Assembly (NCBI GenBank): GCA_959602045.1 | Contig: CAUGRT010000009.1 | Span: 1 to 64,000, forward strand | Source of the DNA: an uncultured Clostridia bacterium | GTDB lineage: Bacteria > Bacillota > Clostridia > UBA1381 | Length of the DNA: 64,000 nt | Direction of reading: 5' to 3' | Shown: in pieces, positions 55,418-64,000 of the stretch | How the letters are laid out: every line of letters starts with the position of its first letter | How positions within the stretch are numbered: the stretch's first letter is position 1 | Translations under genes and position numbers: made by a program | Notes under the pieces: generated by a model | The model's database searches: none | Told to the model about the DNA's origin: nothing | Seen by the model: the letters and a program-made list of their open reading frames with translations, nothing else

Positions 55418-55726
55418 CTATAATTTCAGTCCGATAGATTCCTGAACCAGACTGTTAATGGAGTTTGCTATATCACGGCTTCCGTGACGGTCGGGAATTT
55501 CGATAATCAGCGGCGTATGAAGCGTAAGCTTCAGCGTCCGCAAATAATCCTTTACCGTAGCGCCCGCTTTTTCCGTCAGCACCAAAATGCCAAGCTCCTT
55601 ATCCGCAAGCGCTTTTTTGATTTCTGCCTGCACCTCTTCCGCTGTGTGAGCAACGCATCCGTCAACGCCTGCAAGACGCATCCCAATCTGAGTATCTATA
55701 TTATCGCTGATTAAGTACATTTTCAT
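55418..55726 (-). CDS. V-type ATPase subunit F
   Basis: A 102-residue rotor-tip subunit (NtpG in Enterococcus naming). It begins MKMYLISDNIDTQIGMRLAGV and has the ILVLTEKAG and PLIIEIPDRHG segments typical of ATP-synt_F. AAGGAG is 10 bases before ATG. Confidence 0.92.
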   Translation of the reverse strand: MKMYLISDNIDTQIGMRLAGVDGCVAHTAEEVQAEIKKALADKELGILVLTEKAGATVKDYLRTLKLTLHTPLIIEIPDRHGSRDIANSINSLVQESIGLKL

Positions 55727-55766
55727 GATTATAATACTCCTTCTGTAATGCGATACCGAGTCCCGA

Positions 55767-56189
55767 TTATGAGTTCAAGATCATGAATGAGATTACAAGA
55801 CCGTAAAGTGCGATACCTTCTGCCAATGCAACGAAGATCAATGTCTTACCCATGATTTTCTCATTTTCGCTCATTGCGCCGATTGCGGCAGCAGCTGCTG
55901 AGGAAACGGCGATACCACCGCCGACACCGCTCAGACCGGTTGAAAGAGCCGCACCGATATATTTCAAGCCTTCACCTACGGAAAGTCCTGCCGCGCCGGA
56001 AGCACCTGCCGCAAATGCCGGAATGGAGCATCCTAATGAATATACAACGCCGATTCCGATACAAGCGAAGAAAGAAATCGCATTCATTAAAAGGCATTCC
56101 TTACCCTTTCTTTTGCCGGTTTTGTAATAGAGAACAGCCGGAGCTGCAACACTCAGTGCAATTAGTCCAAATAATACCTTCATTAACAT
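55767..56189 (-). CDS. ntpK: V-type ATPase membrane rotor subunit K
   Basis: Proteolipid ring subunit, 140 residues, four membrane helices. The C-terminal hairpin has Gly/Ala-rich LSTGLSGVGGGIAVSSAAAAAIGAM and the carboxylate Glu in LAEGIALYGLVISF; the N-terminal pair (KVLFGLIALSVA ... FFACIGIGVVYSL) lacks a carboxylate, so there is one ion site per four helices. Whether H+ or Na+ is carried cannot be decided. ATG 56189 is about 10 bases after AAAGGA. Confidence 0.93.
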   Translation of the reverse strand: MLMKVLFGLIALSVAAPAVLYYKTGKRKGKECLLMNAISFFACIGIGVVYSLGCSIPAFAAGASGAAGLSVGEGLKYIGAALSTGLSGVGGGIAVSSAAAAAIGAMSENEKIMGKTLIFVALAEGIALYGLVISFMILNS

Positions 56190-56218
56190 AGTAATCATTT
56201 CCTTTCTTTGTTCAAAAC

Positions 56219-58117
56219 TTATTTATTCTTCAATGATACAAATTCCTTACCGGTTCCCTGGAAGTAACGGCTGAACATCTCATAATATTCCAGACGCAAT
56301 ACCTGAATTGCAACAATCAAGCCTTCCAATACCATAACGACAATATTACCGATGACCGTAACGATCATACCGCCAACACCGCCGCTGCCGGATAATGCTG
56401 CGACCGCCATCATCATACCAACGTGAATAACGGCGAATGCACCGATTCTCAGGAATGAAATCGTGTTTGTACAGAAGCTCAGCACAACCTCAAACAGCTC
56501 GAACAGATTCTCCACAAAGAACATTCCGCTGGAGGGAAGCCAGTGCTTTTTGCCTTCGACCAATCGGGTAAGCGGTGTACAGAGGTACATTGCCAATACC
56601 GATACCGTAAACAGAATGATAAATACAACCCCCGGAATATGAAGTCCGGCAAGAAGATTTACCACAACCAGAATGATGCTGAGATAGAACACCAATCCGG
56701 CGATTCCGTTATGTCCGAACAGTGCGCCGCCGATGTCATGCTCGCGGAACATATTGATGACATTCAGACACATTCCGAAAACGATGATGCATGCACCCAT
56801 GCATACCGTGCCGATCAGCAGCGGCATAATGGATTGCATCGGCTTTACTGTCGTAATTCCGAACAGTTTCGGAATGATTTCTTCATTTCCGAAAAAGCTG
56901 CCGTAGATGAAACCGGATACAATACCGGCAAGGCCTACCATACTGATGATCCCTGCAAGATCCATTTTCTTAACCTTGTAAATGATGAAGCCTGCAATGG
57001 CAAGAATCGCACTCTGTCCCACATCTCCGAACATGATTCCGAAGAACAGGATATAGGTGATTGCCAAAATCGGCGTCGGGTCGATCTCGCCGTAAGAGGG
57101 AAGTCCGTACATCTTTACAAACATCTCAAACGGCTTGAAGATAAAGTTGTTTTTTAGCTTTGTCGGCGGATCAATTTCTTTTACGTCCGAGGCGTTTTCC
57201 GAATAGAACATTACCACATCGTCGGAATCATTGATTTCTTTCTCCAGCTTGTCGGCTTCTTTGGCTTCCATCCAGCCTACGACATAGAAGAACATATCCG
57301 AGTGAACCGCATTTCTGCGGATTTCCGCGAATTGCTCGCGCTTTTTCGCAAGATTATAGATCATACTTAATTTATCCTGCGAATCCTCCAGCATTTTCGC
57401 TGTCTTTTGGGACAGCTCCTGAATCTGCTGTTTCAGCGATTCGTTTTGCGCTGTGAGGTATTTTTTAATATCCCTCGGAGTTCCGGGGAACTCTGAGGTC
57501 ACATATTCCGGTTCAAAATACAGCGATGCAAAAATTTCTTCAATTTTTCGCTGCTTGACCTCCGGAACGAAATAGAAACCCCAAACCTCTGTGGCATTTT
57601 CTGACGTGACAATGAAGAATGTTTCCAGATTGTCCAGATAGGTTGTTAAGGTCTTGTATCCGGTACGGGGAATATGCCCGAATTGTACCTTTACAAATTC
57701 CATTCCGAATATTTTTTGAAGATCCACATCAAAATCCAGCATAAGATCGAGCTGATTGATTACCTTTTGATTTTTCTCAACCAGGTTATGCAAATGCTCG
57801 CTCTCGTCACGCTCGTTTCGGATGCGGAGATTAATGCAGTCTACAAATTTCTGCATGTCTTCCAGGGTTGTGCCGTCCTTTGCAATAATTTTCGGATTCG
57901 GCTCCTGTCCGGCAAGCTGAATGATAGACAGCGCATTTTTAGCAAGAAGGTCATAGTCCGTATTCTCGTCGAAGCTTTGAATACGCTTACGGTTTGTGAT
58001 GACATTCATCGCCTTTTCCAGGTGAATATCTCTGCCGTAAATGTATTTTTCAACTACGTATTCAAAATCGCTGATCTGGGCGGAGAAGGTGACGGCCTTC
58101 ATTTTAACTATTGCCAT
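56219..58117 (-). CDS. ntpI: V-type ATPase subunit I (a-type stator)
   Basis: A 632-residue two-part subunit. A cytoplasmic N-terminal half (about 1-330) contains coiled coils; a C-terminal half has seven or eight membrane helices. FGIMFGDVGQSAIL and the helix FLRIGAFAVIHVGMM contain the Arg that faces the rotor Glu. It forms the ion half-channels. GAGGAGG precedes ATG. Confidence 0.95.
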   Translation of the reverse strand: MAIVKMKAVTFSAQISDFEYVVEKYIYGRDIHLEKAMNVITNRKRIQSFDENTDYDLLAKNALSIIQLAGQEPNPKIIAKDGTTLEDMQKFVDCINLRIRNERDESEHLHNLVEKNQKVINQLDLMLDFDVDLQKIFGMEFVKVQFGHIPRTGYKTLTTYLDNLETFFIVTSENATEVWGFYFVPEVKQRKIEEIFASLYFEPEYVTSEFPGTPRDIKKYLTAQNESLKQQIQELSQKTAKMLEDSQDKLSMIYNLAKKREQFAEIRRNAVHSDMFFYVVGWMEAKEADKLEKEINDSDDVVMFYSENASDVKEIDPPTKLKNNFIFKPFEMFVKMYGLPSYGEIDPTPILAITYILFFGIMFGDVGQSAILAIAGFIIYKVKKMDLAGIISMVGLAGIVSGFIYGSFFGNEEIIPKLFGITTVKPMQSIMPLLIGTVCMGACIIVFGMCLNVINMFREHDIGGALFGHNGIAGLVFYLSIILVVVNLLAGLHIPGVVFIILFTVSVLAMYLCTPLTRLVEGKKHWLPSSGMFFVENLFELFEVVLSFCTNTISFLRIGAFAVIHVGMMMAVAALSGSGGVGGMIVTVIGNIVVMVLEGLIVAIQVLRLEYYEMFSRYFQGTGKEFVSLKNK

Positions 58118-58162
58118 TATATTCCTCCTCTCTGTTGATTGCGTCTGCGGGGTACGCCGACA

Positions 58163-59206
58163 CTAATCTATATGGATATGGGGGCGAATCTCATCTGCGG
58201 TTTTGCCGTAACGGATGCCCTCAACCACTGTCTTAATGTTATCAAGCTCAAGTTCCTTTAAGTCCAGGTATGTATATACTGCAATCAAGGATTGCGGATG
58301 ATTGAAGAACATGTTCTTATCAATTTTTCGGATAAGCGTCATGTGATTTTCCTCCGGAAAGATTCCGTCCTCAATCCCATCGAACAGGGAAGCATATTTC
58401 GTTTGTGATACCAAATCAATAAAGCTTTCGATTTTTTCAGCACGCACAAGCTCTTTAATCAGATCCTCTGTGAGCCGATAGCGAATTGGTATCAGATAAG
58501 TAAATATGATTTCCTCTTCAAAATCAAAATATTTCTTACCGCGGTAGATCCATAAAATATTTAATGCGTCTATTTTTGAACCCAGTGCCTTTTTAAACAA
58601 ATCTGCCTGATCTCGATCCAAAGTCCTGCTGACCGTATGCCAGATTGAGGTGTAATAGAACATCTCAAGAATCATACTGACAGAAAAGAAATCGGAACCG
58701 AGGTTTTCGGCACGCTGCAAAGGCTCCGCATAAGGCGTGTTTTTGCATGCCTCGATACAGTCGGAAAGGCTTTTTGCGTTCAGCATTAATTCACGGTCAA
58801 TTTTGGTGTGCGTTTCAAAAAACGCGTCAAACCGATCGCGGCTGACCTCATCGGCGTTTCGGGATTCATGGGTGAAGATATATCGCAACTCACGCGTGAG
58901 AAACAAAATTTCACGCCGCATAAACCAGAATTTCAAGACTTCTCTTTTAGAGCTGTCCAGAAAATCATAGAGCCGCAGATACTCATCCACGATTTCCATC
59001 GAAATCAGAATCTCCATCTGACCTCTGTGAATATCCCGTTCATTTACGGTATCCAGAACAGAAACATACGCCGGAAGAGATTTCAAATAGCTGCATATTT
59101 CACTGACTGTTTTTTTGCTGAGCAATTGCTCATAGTCCTCGCGGGTCAGAAACTTAGAATACATGGATTTAAGCTTAGCCGAAATAGCACAGTATTCTGA
59201 ATTCAT
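58163..59206 (-). CDS. ntpC: V-type ATPase subunit C (AC39/d type)
   Basis: A 347-residue helical subunit linking central stalk and K ring. It begins MNSEYCAISAKLKSMYSKFLT and has the repeated helical AC39 pattern (FDAFFETHTKI ... ALNILWIYRGKKYF). Its place before I, rather than after E as in Enterococcus, is a notable gene order. 14 bases from the preceding gene. Confidence 0.92.
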   Translation of the reverse strand: MNSEYCAISAKLKSMYSKFLTREDYEQLLSKKTVSEICSYLKSLPAYVSVLDTVNERDIHRGQMEILISMEIVDEYLRLYDFLDSSKREVLKFWFMRREILFLTRELRYIFTHESRNADEVSRDRFDAFFETHTKIDRELMLNAKSLSDCIEACKNTPYAEPLQRAENLGSDFFSVSMILEMFYYTSIWHTVSRTLDRDQADLFKKALGSKIDALNILWIYRGKKYFDFEEEIIFTYLIPIRYRLTEDLIKELVRAEKIESFIDLVSQTKYASLFDGIEDGIFPEENHMTLIRKIDKNMFFNHPQSLIAVYTYLDLKELELDNIKTVVEGIRYGKTADEIRPHIHID

Positions 59207-59220
59207 TGCTCACACCTCGC

Positions 59221-59532
59221 TTAACTGCCAATTATATTTTCAACAATTTTATCAATCCAAGCGTCTTTGTTCTCTTTGCATTTTTTTTCAAGAACGTCAA
59301 TCTGACGCTGCGATTCCTCTCGGATGCTTTGACACTTGTCGTCCGCCTCTTTGAGCTCCAGCTCTTTCAGGTTTTCACATTTTGCAACCGCTTTGTTCGT
59401 AATACTTCGGTGAAGCTTACGCGTTTCATCGGCAATGTTTTGATCAAGGTTCTTATTTGCTTTTTTGGCGTCCTTGATAACCTCCTGGGCGCGATCCTCG
59501 ATGTCGATGATTTTTAAGATCAAATCTTCCAC
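59221..59532 (-). CDS. V-type ATPase small coiled-coil stalk subunit (G/H-like)
   Basis: A 103-residue Lys/Glu-rich coiled coil (MEDLILKIIDIEDRAQEVIKDAKKANK). GTG start at 59532, 9 bases after AGGGAGG. It is the first gene of the operon and the likely peripheral-stalk partner of E. Confidence 0.82.
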   Translation of the reverse strand: MEDLILKIIDIEDRAQEVIKDAKKANKNLDQNIADETRKLHRSITNKAVAKCENLKELELKEADDKCQSIREESQRQIDVLEKKCKENKDAWIDKIVENIIGS

Positions 59533-59647
59533 AATACAAAACCTCCCTTTTTTTGATAAAACGGGTTATCAATCTTACAACAACCCGATAAATAAATTTT
59601 TCCAAACAAGAGAATCTCGTTTGAAAGTCTATGAAAAAACTAAAAAT
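59533..59647 (-). other. Hairpin-rich leader of the V-ATPase operon
   Basis: On the minus strand there is an AAAACTAAA/TTTAGTTTT stem at the end of the PFL gene (59638-59656 region), then a palindrome AAACAAGAGA/TCTCGTTT (about 59603-59624), then CGGGTT/AACCCG followed by TTTT. These can end PFL transcription or attenuate the ATPase operon. I could not assign a confident promoter. Confidence 0.5.
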
Positions 59648-61015
59648 TTAGTTTTTCAAGCTTTGTAATGGCGCCGGAATCCGTCCGCCGCGATCAATAA
59701 ATTCCTCGCAGGAATAATTTCTGACCGACATTACCGGCCCGGTTCCGAGCAAGCCGCCGAATTCCACAATATCTCCCTCTTTTGCGCCGGGAGCAGGGAT
59801 GATTCTGACGGCGGTTGTCTTTGTGTTCACCATGCCGATTGCGGCTTCATCCGCAATAATGGCTGAAATGGTGGCGGCGGTAGTATCACCCGGAATGACA
59901 ATCATATCCAAGCCGACCGAGCATACGCAAGTCATAGCCTCCAGCTTTTCAATGGAAAGCGCTCCGCACTTTGCGGCGGCAATCATTCCGGCATCTTCTG
60001 AAACCGGGATAAACGCTCCGCTCAGACCTCCGACATAGCCGGACGCCATAACGCCGCCTTTTTTAACTGCGTCATTTAACAGCGCCAATGCAGCGGTTGT
60101 ACCATGCATTCCGCACTTTTCCAATCCCATTTCTTCTAATATATAAGCTACGCTATCGCCGACCGCCGGGGTGGGGGCGAGTGAAAGATCCACGATTCCG
60201 AACGGTACGTTCAGACGGCGTGAAGCCTCCTGGGCAACCAATTGTCCCATTCGCGTAATTTTAAAGGCAGTCTTTTTGATCGTTTCGGCAACTACACCGA
60301 AATCCTTGCCCTTGACTTTTTCCAAGGCACATTTGACAACGCCCGGCCCCGAAACGCCGACGTTAATCACACATTCGCCTTCGCCCTCGCCTAAGAATGC
60401 GCCTGCCATGAAGGGGTTATCCTCAACCGCATTGCAGAATACAACCAGCTTCGCACAAGCAAATCCTTGTGTGTCTGCCGTCAGCTCCGCTGCTTTCTTC
60501 ACAATCAGACCCATTTCTTTTACAGCGTCCATGTTAATTCCGGCTTTGGTTGAGCCGATATTCACGCTGGAGCAGACAAGCTCTGTCTGGGATAGGGCAT
60601 AGGGAATGGATTGAATCAAAATCCGCTCTCCGTTGGTATAGCCCTTATGCACCAATGCCGAATAACCGCCGATGAAGTTCACACCGCAAGTCTTTGCTGC
60701 TTTATCCAATGCTTTCGCAATTTTCACGGCTTTATCAATATCCGGCTTATCTAAAGCGTCAACCAGGGTTGCAATCGGTGTTACGGAAATTCGCTTATGC
60801 ACAATCGGAATCCCGAATTGCCGCTCAATATCCTCACCGACATTTACCAAATCCTTAGCGTAGGACGTGATCTTGTCATAGACCTTTTGGCATACCGTGT
60901 CAACATCCGGCCCCGCACAGCTTTTGAGGGAAATTCCCATCGTGATGGTACGAATATCCAGATTTTCACGGTCAATCATGTTAATGGTTTCAATAATTTC
61001 AAAAGGGTTAATCAT
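59648..61015 (-). CDS. PFL family protein (DUF711/UPF0210)
   Basis: A 455-residue protein with the family start [27 protein letters not shown], the segment [37 protein letters not shown] in parts, and [11 protein letters not shown]. The fold is described as pyruvate-formate-lyase-like without the radical Gly site; the function is unknown. It lies 17 bases after the ACT-domain gene, a pairing conserved in many Bacillota. Confidence 0.9.
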   Translation of the reverse strand: MINPFEIIETINMIDRENLDIRTITMGISLKSCAGPDVDTVCQKVYDKITSYAKDLVNVGEDIERQFGIPIVHKRISVTPIATLVDALDKPDIDKAVKIAKALDKAAKTCGVNFIGGYSALVHKGYTNGERILIQSIPYALSQTELVCSSVNIGSTKAGINMDAVKEMGLIVKKAAELTADTQGFACAKLVVFCNAVEDNPFMAGAFLGEGEGECVINVGVSGPGVVKCALEKVKGKDFGVVAETIKKTAFKITRMGQLVAQEASRRLNVPFGIVDLSLAPTPAVGDSVAYILEEMGLEKCGMHGTTAALALLNDAVKKGGVMASGYVGGLSGAFIPVSEDAGMIAAAKCGALSIEKLEAMTCVCSVGLDMIVIPGDTTAATISAIIADEAAIGMVNTKTTAVRIIPAPGAKEGDIVEFGGLLGTGPVMSVRNYSCEEFIDRGGRIPAPLQSLKN

Positions 61016-61032
61016 AATCGCTGACCCTCCCG

Positions 61033-61302
61033 TTATATCTTATGCATGGACGAGAAAATATCTTCTCTCTGAACCCGGATGGAAAGTCCCATCTCCTCCG
61101 CTACGTTCTGAAGCTTCTCGTTAATGTCCGAAATCGTATGCTTGGAATCCACGCAATCTACCAGCATAATCATGGTGAAAAGATCCTGCATGATGGTTTG
61201 CGAAATATCCAGAATATTTACATCAGCTTCATAAAGCGCGGTGCTTACCTTTGCAATGATACCTTTCGTATCCTTGCCGACTACTGTAACAACTGCTTTC
61301 AT
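61033..61302 (-). CDS. ACT-domain protein (UPF0237)
   Basis: An 89-residue single ACT domain: [38 protein letters not shown]. It probably senses an amino acid or other small ligand and may regulate the PFL-family partner encoded next. ATG 61302 is chosen for the family start and AAAGGA; upstream in-frame codons overlap the promoter. Confidence 0.9.
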   Translation of the reverse strand: MKAVVTVVGKDTKGIIAKVSTALYEADVNILDISQTIMQDLFTMIMLVDCVDSKHTISDINEKLQNVAEEMGLSIRVQREDIFSSMHKI

Positions 61303-61341
61303 AATTTTTTTCCTTTCAGAGTGTTTTATTGTTTTCTCCTC

Positions 61342-61370
61342 ATTATACCACGATTCATTATTTTTCGCAA
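61342..61370 (-). promoter_or_regulatory. Promoter of the ACT-PFL operon
   Basis: On the minus strand, -35 TTGCGA (61370-61365), a 17-base spacer and -10 TATAAT (61347-61342). Confidence 0.75.
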
Positions 61371-61462
61371 CGAATATATTATAATACAATCATCAATATG
61401 TGTAAAATATATATATGATATTATTACTATATCTTTTTTGTATATTAATCGTGGTTTGCTTT

Positions 61463-62191
61463 TCAGTTTCTCTGGCGAAAAGCCTCATACATCAAAACTC
61501 CGGCTGCAACGGAAGCGTTCAAGGAGTTAATCTGACCGTTCATCGGAATACTGACGGTAAAATCACATTTTTCCTTTACCAATCTTCCGATTCCGTCGCC
61601 CTCGCTGCCGATTACGATAGCAAGCGCTCCGGTCAAATCCGCTTTATGCATATCTTGACCGTCCATATCTGCCGCGGCAATCCAAAGTCCTTCTTTTTTC
61701 AGCTTGTCAATGGCAGCGGCAAGGTTGGTTACTTTTGCAACGGGCGTATATTCTGCGGCTCCGGCGGCGGTTTTGATGGCTGCACTGTTTAAGCCGACAC
61801 TGCCATGCTTGGGAATGACAATCCCATGTACACCGACGCAGTTTGCTGTTCGCAAGATTGCACCGAGATTATGCGGATCGGTGATTTTGTCGCATAAAAT
61901 CAAAAACGGCGGCTCGCCCTTTTCACGAGCAATATTTAAAAGATCTTCAACCGTCTTATATTCATACGGACTGACATAGGCGATGATGCCCTGATGATTC
62001 GCGCCCTCTGCAATAGCGTCCAGCTTTTGATGCTCCACCTCTTGCACAATGATTTTCGCTTCACGCGCTTTTTTTACAATCGGAACGATAGAACCCTCCA
62101 AGCGCCCTTTTTTAATGAGAATCTTGTCGATGGAACGACCCCTTTTTATGGCTTCAAGAACCGGATTTCTACCAATAATTTTATCTTCCAT
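61463..62191 (-). CDS. rlmB: 23S rRNA (guanosine-2'-O-) methyltransferase, RlmB/TrmH-type SPOUT
   Basis: A 242-residue SPOUT methyltransferase acting on rRNA (G2251 for RlmB; tRNA for TrmH relatives). The N-terminal RNA-binding part begins GRNPVLEAIKRG. The knot motifs are DPHNLGAILRTANCVG, IVIGSEGDGIGRL and IPMNGQINSLNASVAAGVLMYE. It ends about 75 bases before the ACT promoter. Confidence 0.92.
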   Translation of the reverse strand: MEDKIIGRNPVLEAIKRGRSIDKILIKKGRLEGSIVPIVKKAREAKIIVQEVEHQKLDAIAEGANHQGIIAYVSPYEYKTVEDLLNIAREKGEPPFLILCDKITDPHNLGAILRTANCVGVHGIVIPKHGSVGLNSAAIKTAAGAAEYTPVAKVTNLAAAIDKLKKEGLWIAAADMDGQDMHKADLTGALAIVIGSEGDGIGRLVKEKCDFTVSIPMNGQINSLNASVAAGVLMYEAFRQRN

Positions 62192-62225
62192 AATTATGAC
62201 TATTCCTTTCTAAAGTCACGGAATC

Positions 62226-62284
62226 AAGTTTGAAAATCGTTCAGAGTGCTGTTATGCCATAGCACTGCGATTTTATTCAAACTT
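62226..62284 (-). promoter_or_regulatory. Long hairpin in the rlmB leader
   Basis: AAGTTTGAAAATCG (62226-62239) pairs with 62268-62284 (3-base bulge), and an inner stem AGTGCT/AGCACT (62245-62250, 62261-62266) sits inside. No T tract follows on minus. It is about 35 bases from the rlmB start. Confidence 0.5.
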
Positions 62285-62325
62285 TTGCCTTGTGTATTAG
62301 CTTGAGGTAACTAACTTTAAGCTAT

Positions 62326-62379
62326 AAAAAACCACAAGGGCACAGAAATCATTCTTCAATCGCCACACCCTTGTGGTTT
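62326..62379 (-). terminator. Terminator after lysC
   Basis: On the minus strand, AAACCACAAGGG (62379-62368) pairs with the segment ending at 62329, followed by TTTTTTATAG. The loop is long (about 27 bases). Confidence 0.8.
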
Positions 62380-62390
62380 ATAAGCTGTTA

Positions 62391-63599
62391 TTACTTTAAC
62401 ATGAATTTATCGTGGATAGCAACGACGGCTCTTTCAGCGTCAGCTCTGTCAACGAGAACAGAAATCTTAATTTCTGAGGTGGCAATCATGTTAATATTAA
62501 TATGAGCGTCCGATAATGCTTCAAACATTTTTGCAGCAACACCGGAGTTGGTAACCATGCCGGCACCAACGATAGATACCTTGGAAACATCCTTTGTTGA
62601 TTTAATCGTATCTGCTTTTATAATATTGTTGTGTTCTTCAAGAAGCTGCAATACACGATCCAGATCTTCTTCGGTTACGGTGAAAGCAATATCTTTCTTT
62701 ACACCGTTTCCGATAGACTGAATAATCAAGTCAACGATGACCCCGTGCTTTGCGAGCATCTGAAATACCTGAAATGCCTTTCCGGGAGTATCCTCTACGC
62801 CGCATAGTGCAACTCTTGCACAGTCGTTATCTCTTGTTACACCTCTTACAAGCATCTTTTCCACTTGCTCTACCTCCTTAACATATGTGCCTTCGTGATC
62901 ATTTAAGCTGGATCGTACCGATAATTTTACATTATATTTCTTTGCCATTTCAACGCTTCTGTTATGCAGTACATTTGCACCCAGAGAAGCAAGCTCAAGC
63001 ATTTCATCATAGGAAATATCATCAAGCTTATAGGCGTTCTTTACAAATCGCGGATCAGCGGTATAAACTCCGTCAACGTCTGTGTAGATTTCACATAAAT
63101 CTGCGTTTAACGCTGCCGCCAAAGCAACTGCGGAGGTATCTGAACCACCTCTGCCGAGTGTTGTAATATCATCATATTTATTCAAGCCCTGGAATCCGGC
63201 AACAATAACGATTCTCTTGCGGTCAAGCTCGGTCTTGATACGTTCGGTATCAATCGTCTTGATTCTTGCCGCTCCGTAATTGGAATCTGTCTTAAATCCT
63301 GCCTGCCAGCCTGTCAGTGAAACGACCGAAAAACCCAATTTTTCAATTGCCATTGCCAACAATGCGATGGAAATCTGTTCACCGGAGGAAAGCAGCATAT
63401 CCATTTCACGCTTAGAAGCGTTTTCGTTAATTTCCTTTGCTTTGGCGATTAAATCATCCGTTGTATCGCCTTGGGCGGAAACGGCAACAACAACATCGTT
63501 TCCGGCCTTATAGGTTTCCGTTATACGTCTTGCAACGTTCATAACTCTTTCGGCGTCTTTTACTGAAGTACCGCCGTATTTCTGAACAATAAGTCCCAT
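62391..63599 (-). CDS. lysC: Aspartate kinase
   Basis: First step of the lysine/threonine/methionine branch. The 402-residue protein begins LIVQKYGGTSVKDAERV, has SSGEQISIALLAMAIEKLG, GFQGLNKYDDITTLGRGGSDTSAV in the kinase domain, and two C-terminal ACT domains for feedback control. ATG 63599 lies 8 bases after AAAGGA; an ATG at 63608 is part of a tandem ATGGGACTT repeat and is too near. No lysine riboswitch is visible upstream. Confidence 0.95.
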   Translation of the reverse strand: MGLIVQKYGGTSVKDAERVMNVARRITETYKAGNDVVVAVSAQGDTTDDLIAKAKEINENASKREMDMLLSSGEQISIALLAMAIEKLGFSVVSLTGWQAGFKTDSNYGAARIKTIDTERIKTELDRKRIVIVAGFQGLNKYDDITTLGRGGSDTSAVALAAALNADLCEIYTDVDGVYTADPRFVKNAYKLDDISYDEMLELASLGANVLHNRSVEMAKKYNVKLSVRSSLNDHEGTYVKEVEQVEKMLVRGVTRDNDCARVALCGVEDTPGKAFQVFQMLAKHGVIVDLIIQSIGNGVKKDIAFTVTEEDLDRVLQLLEEHNNIIKADTIKSTKDVSKVSIVGAGMVTNSGVAAKMFEALSDAHININMIATSEIKISVLVDRADAERAVVAIHDKFMLK

Positions 63600-63666
63600 A
63601 AGTCCCATCCTTTCAATTCATTCTGTTAGGGGATTGTAAAATTCAATCTTCCGAATGTTGCAGTAG

Positions 63667-63759
63667 GAATTGTTATCTGTTTTTCACTCTGCTGCGGCTC
63701 AAACATCCGCTACGATGCGCAGAACTCGCCTCCGCAAATCGAAAAACAGATAACAATTC
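63667..63759 (-). repeat. Dispersed hairpin element, copy 10 (core on minus strand)
   Basis: 26-base arms (63667-63692 and 63734-63759) with the 41-base loop between. The innermost AT pairs seen in other copies are GC pairs here (TCTGC ... GCAAA), a two-sided change. It lies between thrB and lysC. Confidence 0.88.
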
Positions 63760-63802
63760 ATTTCAGAGATTGTATTTCACAATGACCTATATGATTTATA
63801 TT

Positions 63803-64000
63803 TTAAATTTCCGAAACCACTGCTCCTACATTATCAATATCAAGAATCTTACAAGTCCATTTGTGAGCATTCTTTTTAAAGAAACTTTCCATCTCCGCCT
63901 TAAACCCGGCATAATTTCCATCCAGAAAAGAAAGCACGGTAGGACCGGAGCCACTTAAATACGTTCCCAGTGATCCGGCAGCATAGGTTTTCTCAAAAAT
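63803..64000 (-). CDS. thrB: Homoserine kinase, C-terminal part
   Basis: 65 residues read leftward from the window edge, ending EI-stop at 63803. It contains TYLSGSGPTVLSFL, the conserved GHMP-kinase C-terminal glycine motif as found in ThrB, and a final VGAVVSEI. Neighbouring lysC supports threonine-branch synthesis. Other GHMP kinases are possible. Truncated by the window edge. Confidence 0.75.
   Translation of the reverse strand: MFEKTYAAGSLGTYLSGSGPTVLSFLDGNYAGFKAEMESFFKKNAHKWTCKILDIDNVGAVVSEI

Noticed and set aside
59221..63608. Plus-strand open frames across the minus-strand operons (for example 60171-60602 and 56543-57157)
   Set aside because: They are antisense shadows of well-supported genes and show no family features.
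63600..63802. Lysine riboswitch before lysC
   Set aside because: The gap is mostly repeat copy 10; no L-box features were found.

Overview
The window looks like chromosomal DNA of an endospore-forming member of the Clostridia (Bacillota). The evidence is the spoIIGA-sigE-sigG sporulation block with perfect Spo0A boxes, a SleB cortex-lytic enzyme, an ileS T-box leader, a CIRCE operator, sigma-A promoters with 17-bp spacers, AGGAGG-type ribosome sites, a GlgC/GlgD glycogen pair and a V-type ATPase operon. I see no tRNA, rRNA, transposase, prophage or CRISPR array. Family calls come from reading the proteins; no database search was run.

Layout. 0-4.2 kb: a membrane protein overlapping an ATC-hydrolase-family protein, then a Ca2+-type P-ATPase. 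4.2-8.4 kb: metK with a tiny overlapping DUF6472-like gene, a winged-helix protein, and a radical-SAM/partner pair thought to act on DNA, driven by a promoter that carries a LexA-like palindrome. 8.4-13.4 kb: a Lon-type ATPase without a protease domain, argJ, and aroE-aroK-proC. 13.4-16.9 kb: T-box and an IleS2-type ileS. 17-28.6 kb: a glycogen cluster (glgB, glgC, glgD, glgA, glgP) followed by a GH13 alpha-glucan hydrolase. 28.7-33.2 kb: HrcA-type htpG and secD-secF. 33.4-37 kb: a Gx transporter, ApbE, meso-diaminopimelate dehydrogenase (ddh) and sleB. 37-40.2 kb (minus): a Na+/solute symporter with a CoA ligase. 40.5-47.4 kb: argH, a pyridoxamine kinase, eno, a secreted transglycosylase-like protein and a GH29 fucosidase. 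47.5-50 kb: spoIIGA-sigE-sigG. 50-59.5 kb (minus): NUDIX and a nine-gene V-ATPase operon. 59.6-64 kb (minus): PFL/DUF711, ACT protein, rlmB, lysC and the end of a homoserine kinase.

How the genes fit together. The glycogen genes form a complete store-and-release route: activation, elongation, branching, phosphorolysis and hydrolysis. ddh and lysC belong to the DAP/lysine branch and thrB to the threonine branch. The spoIIG block repeats the Bacillus subtilis architecture, including a long -35/-10 gap under Spo0A boxes.

The most interesting signal is a family of about ten dispersed intergenic elements of fixed geometry: a roughly 26-bp inverted-repeat arm, a 41-nt conserved core and the complementary arm. 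The core is nearly constant, while the arms differ between copies, in two cases almost completely, yet stay self-complementary within each copy. I know of no named family with this design; it looks like a non-autonomous palindromic repeat or a structured RNA/DNA element.
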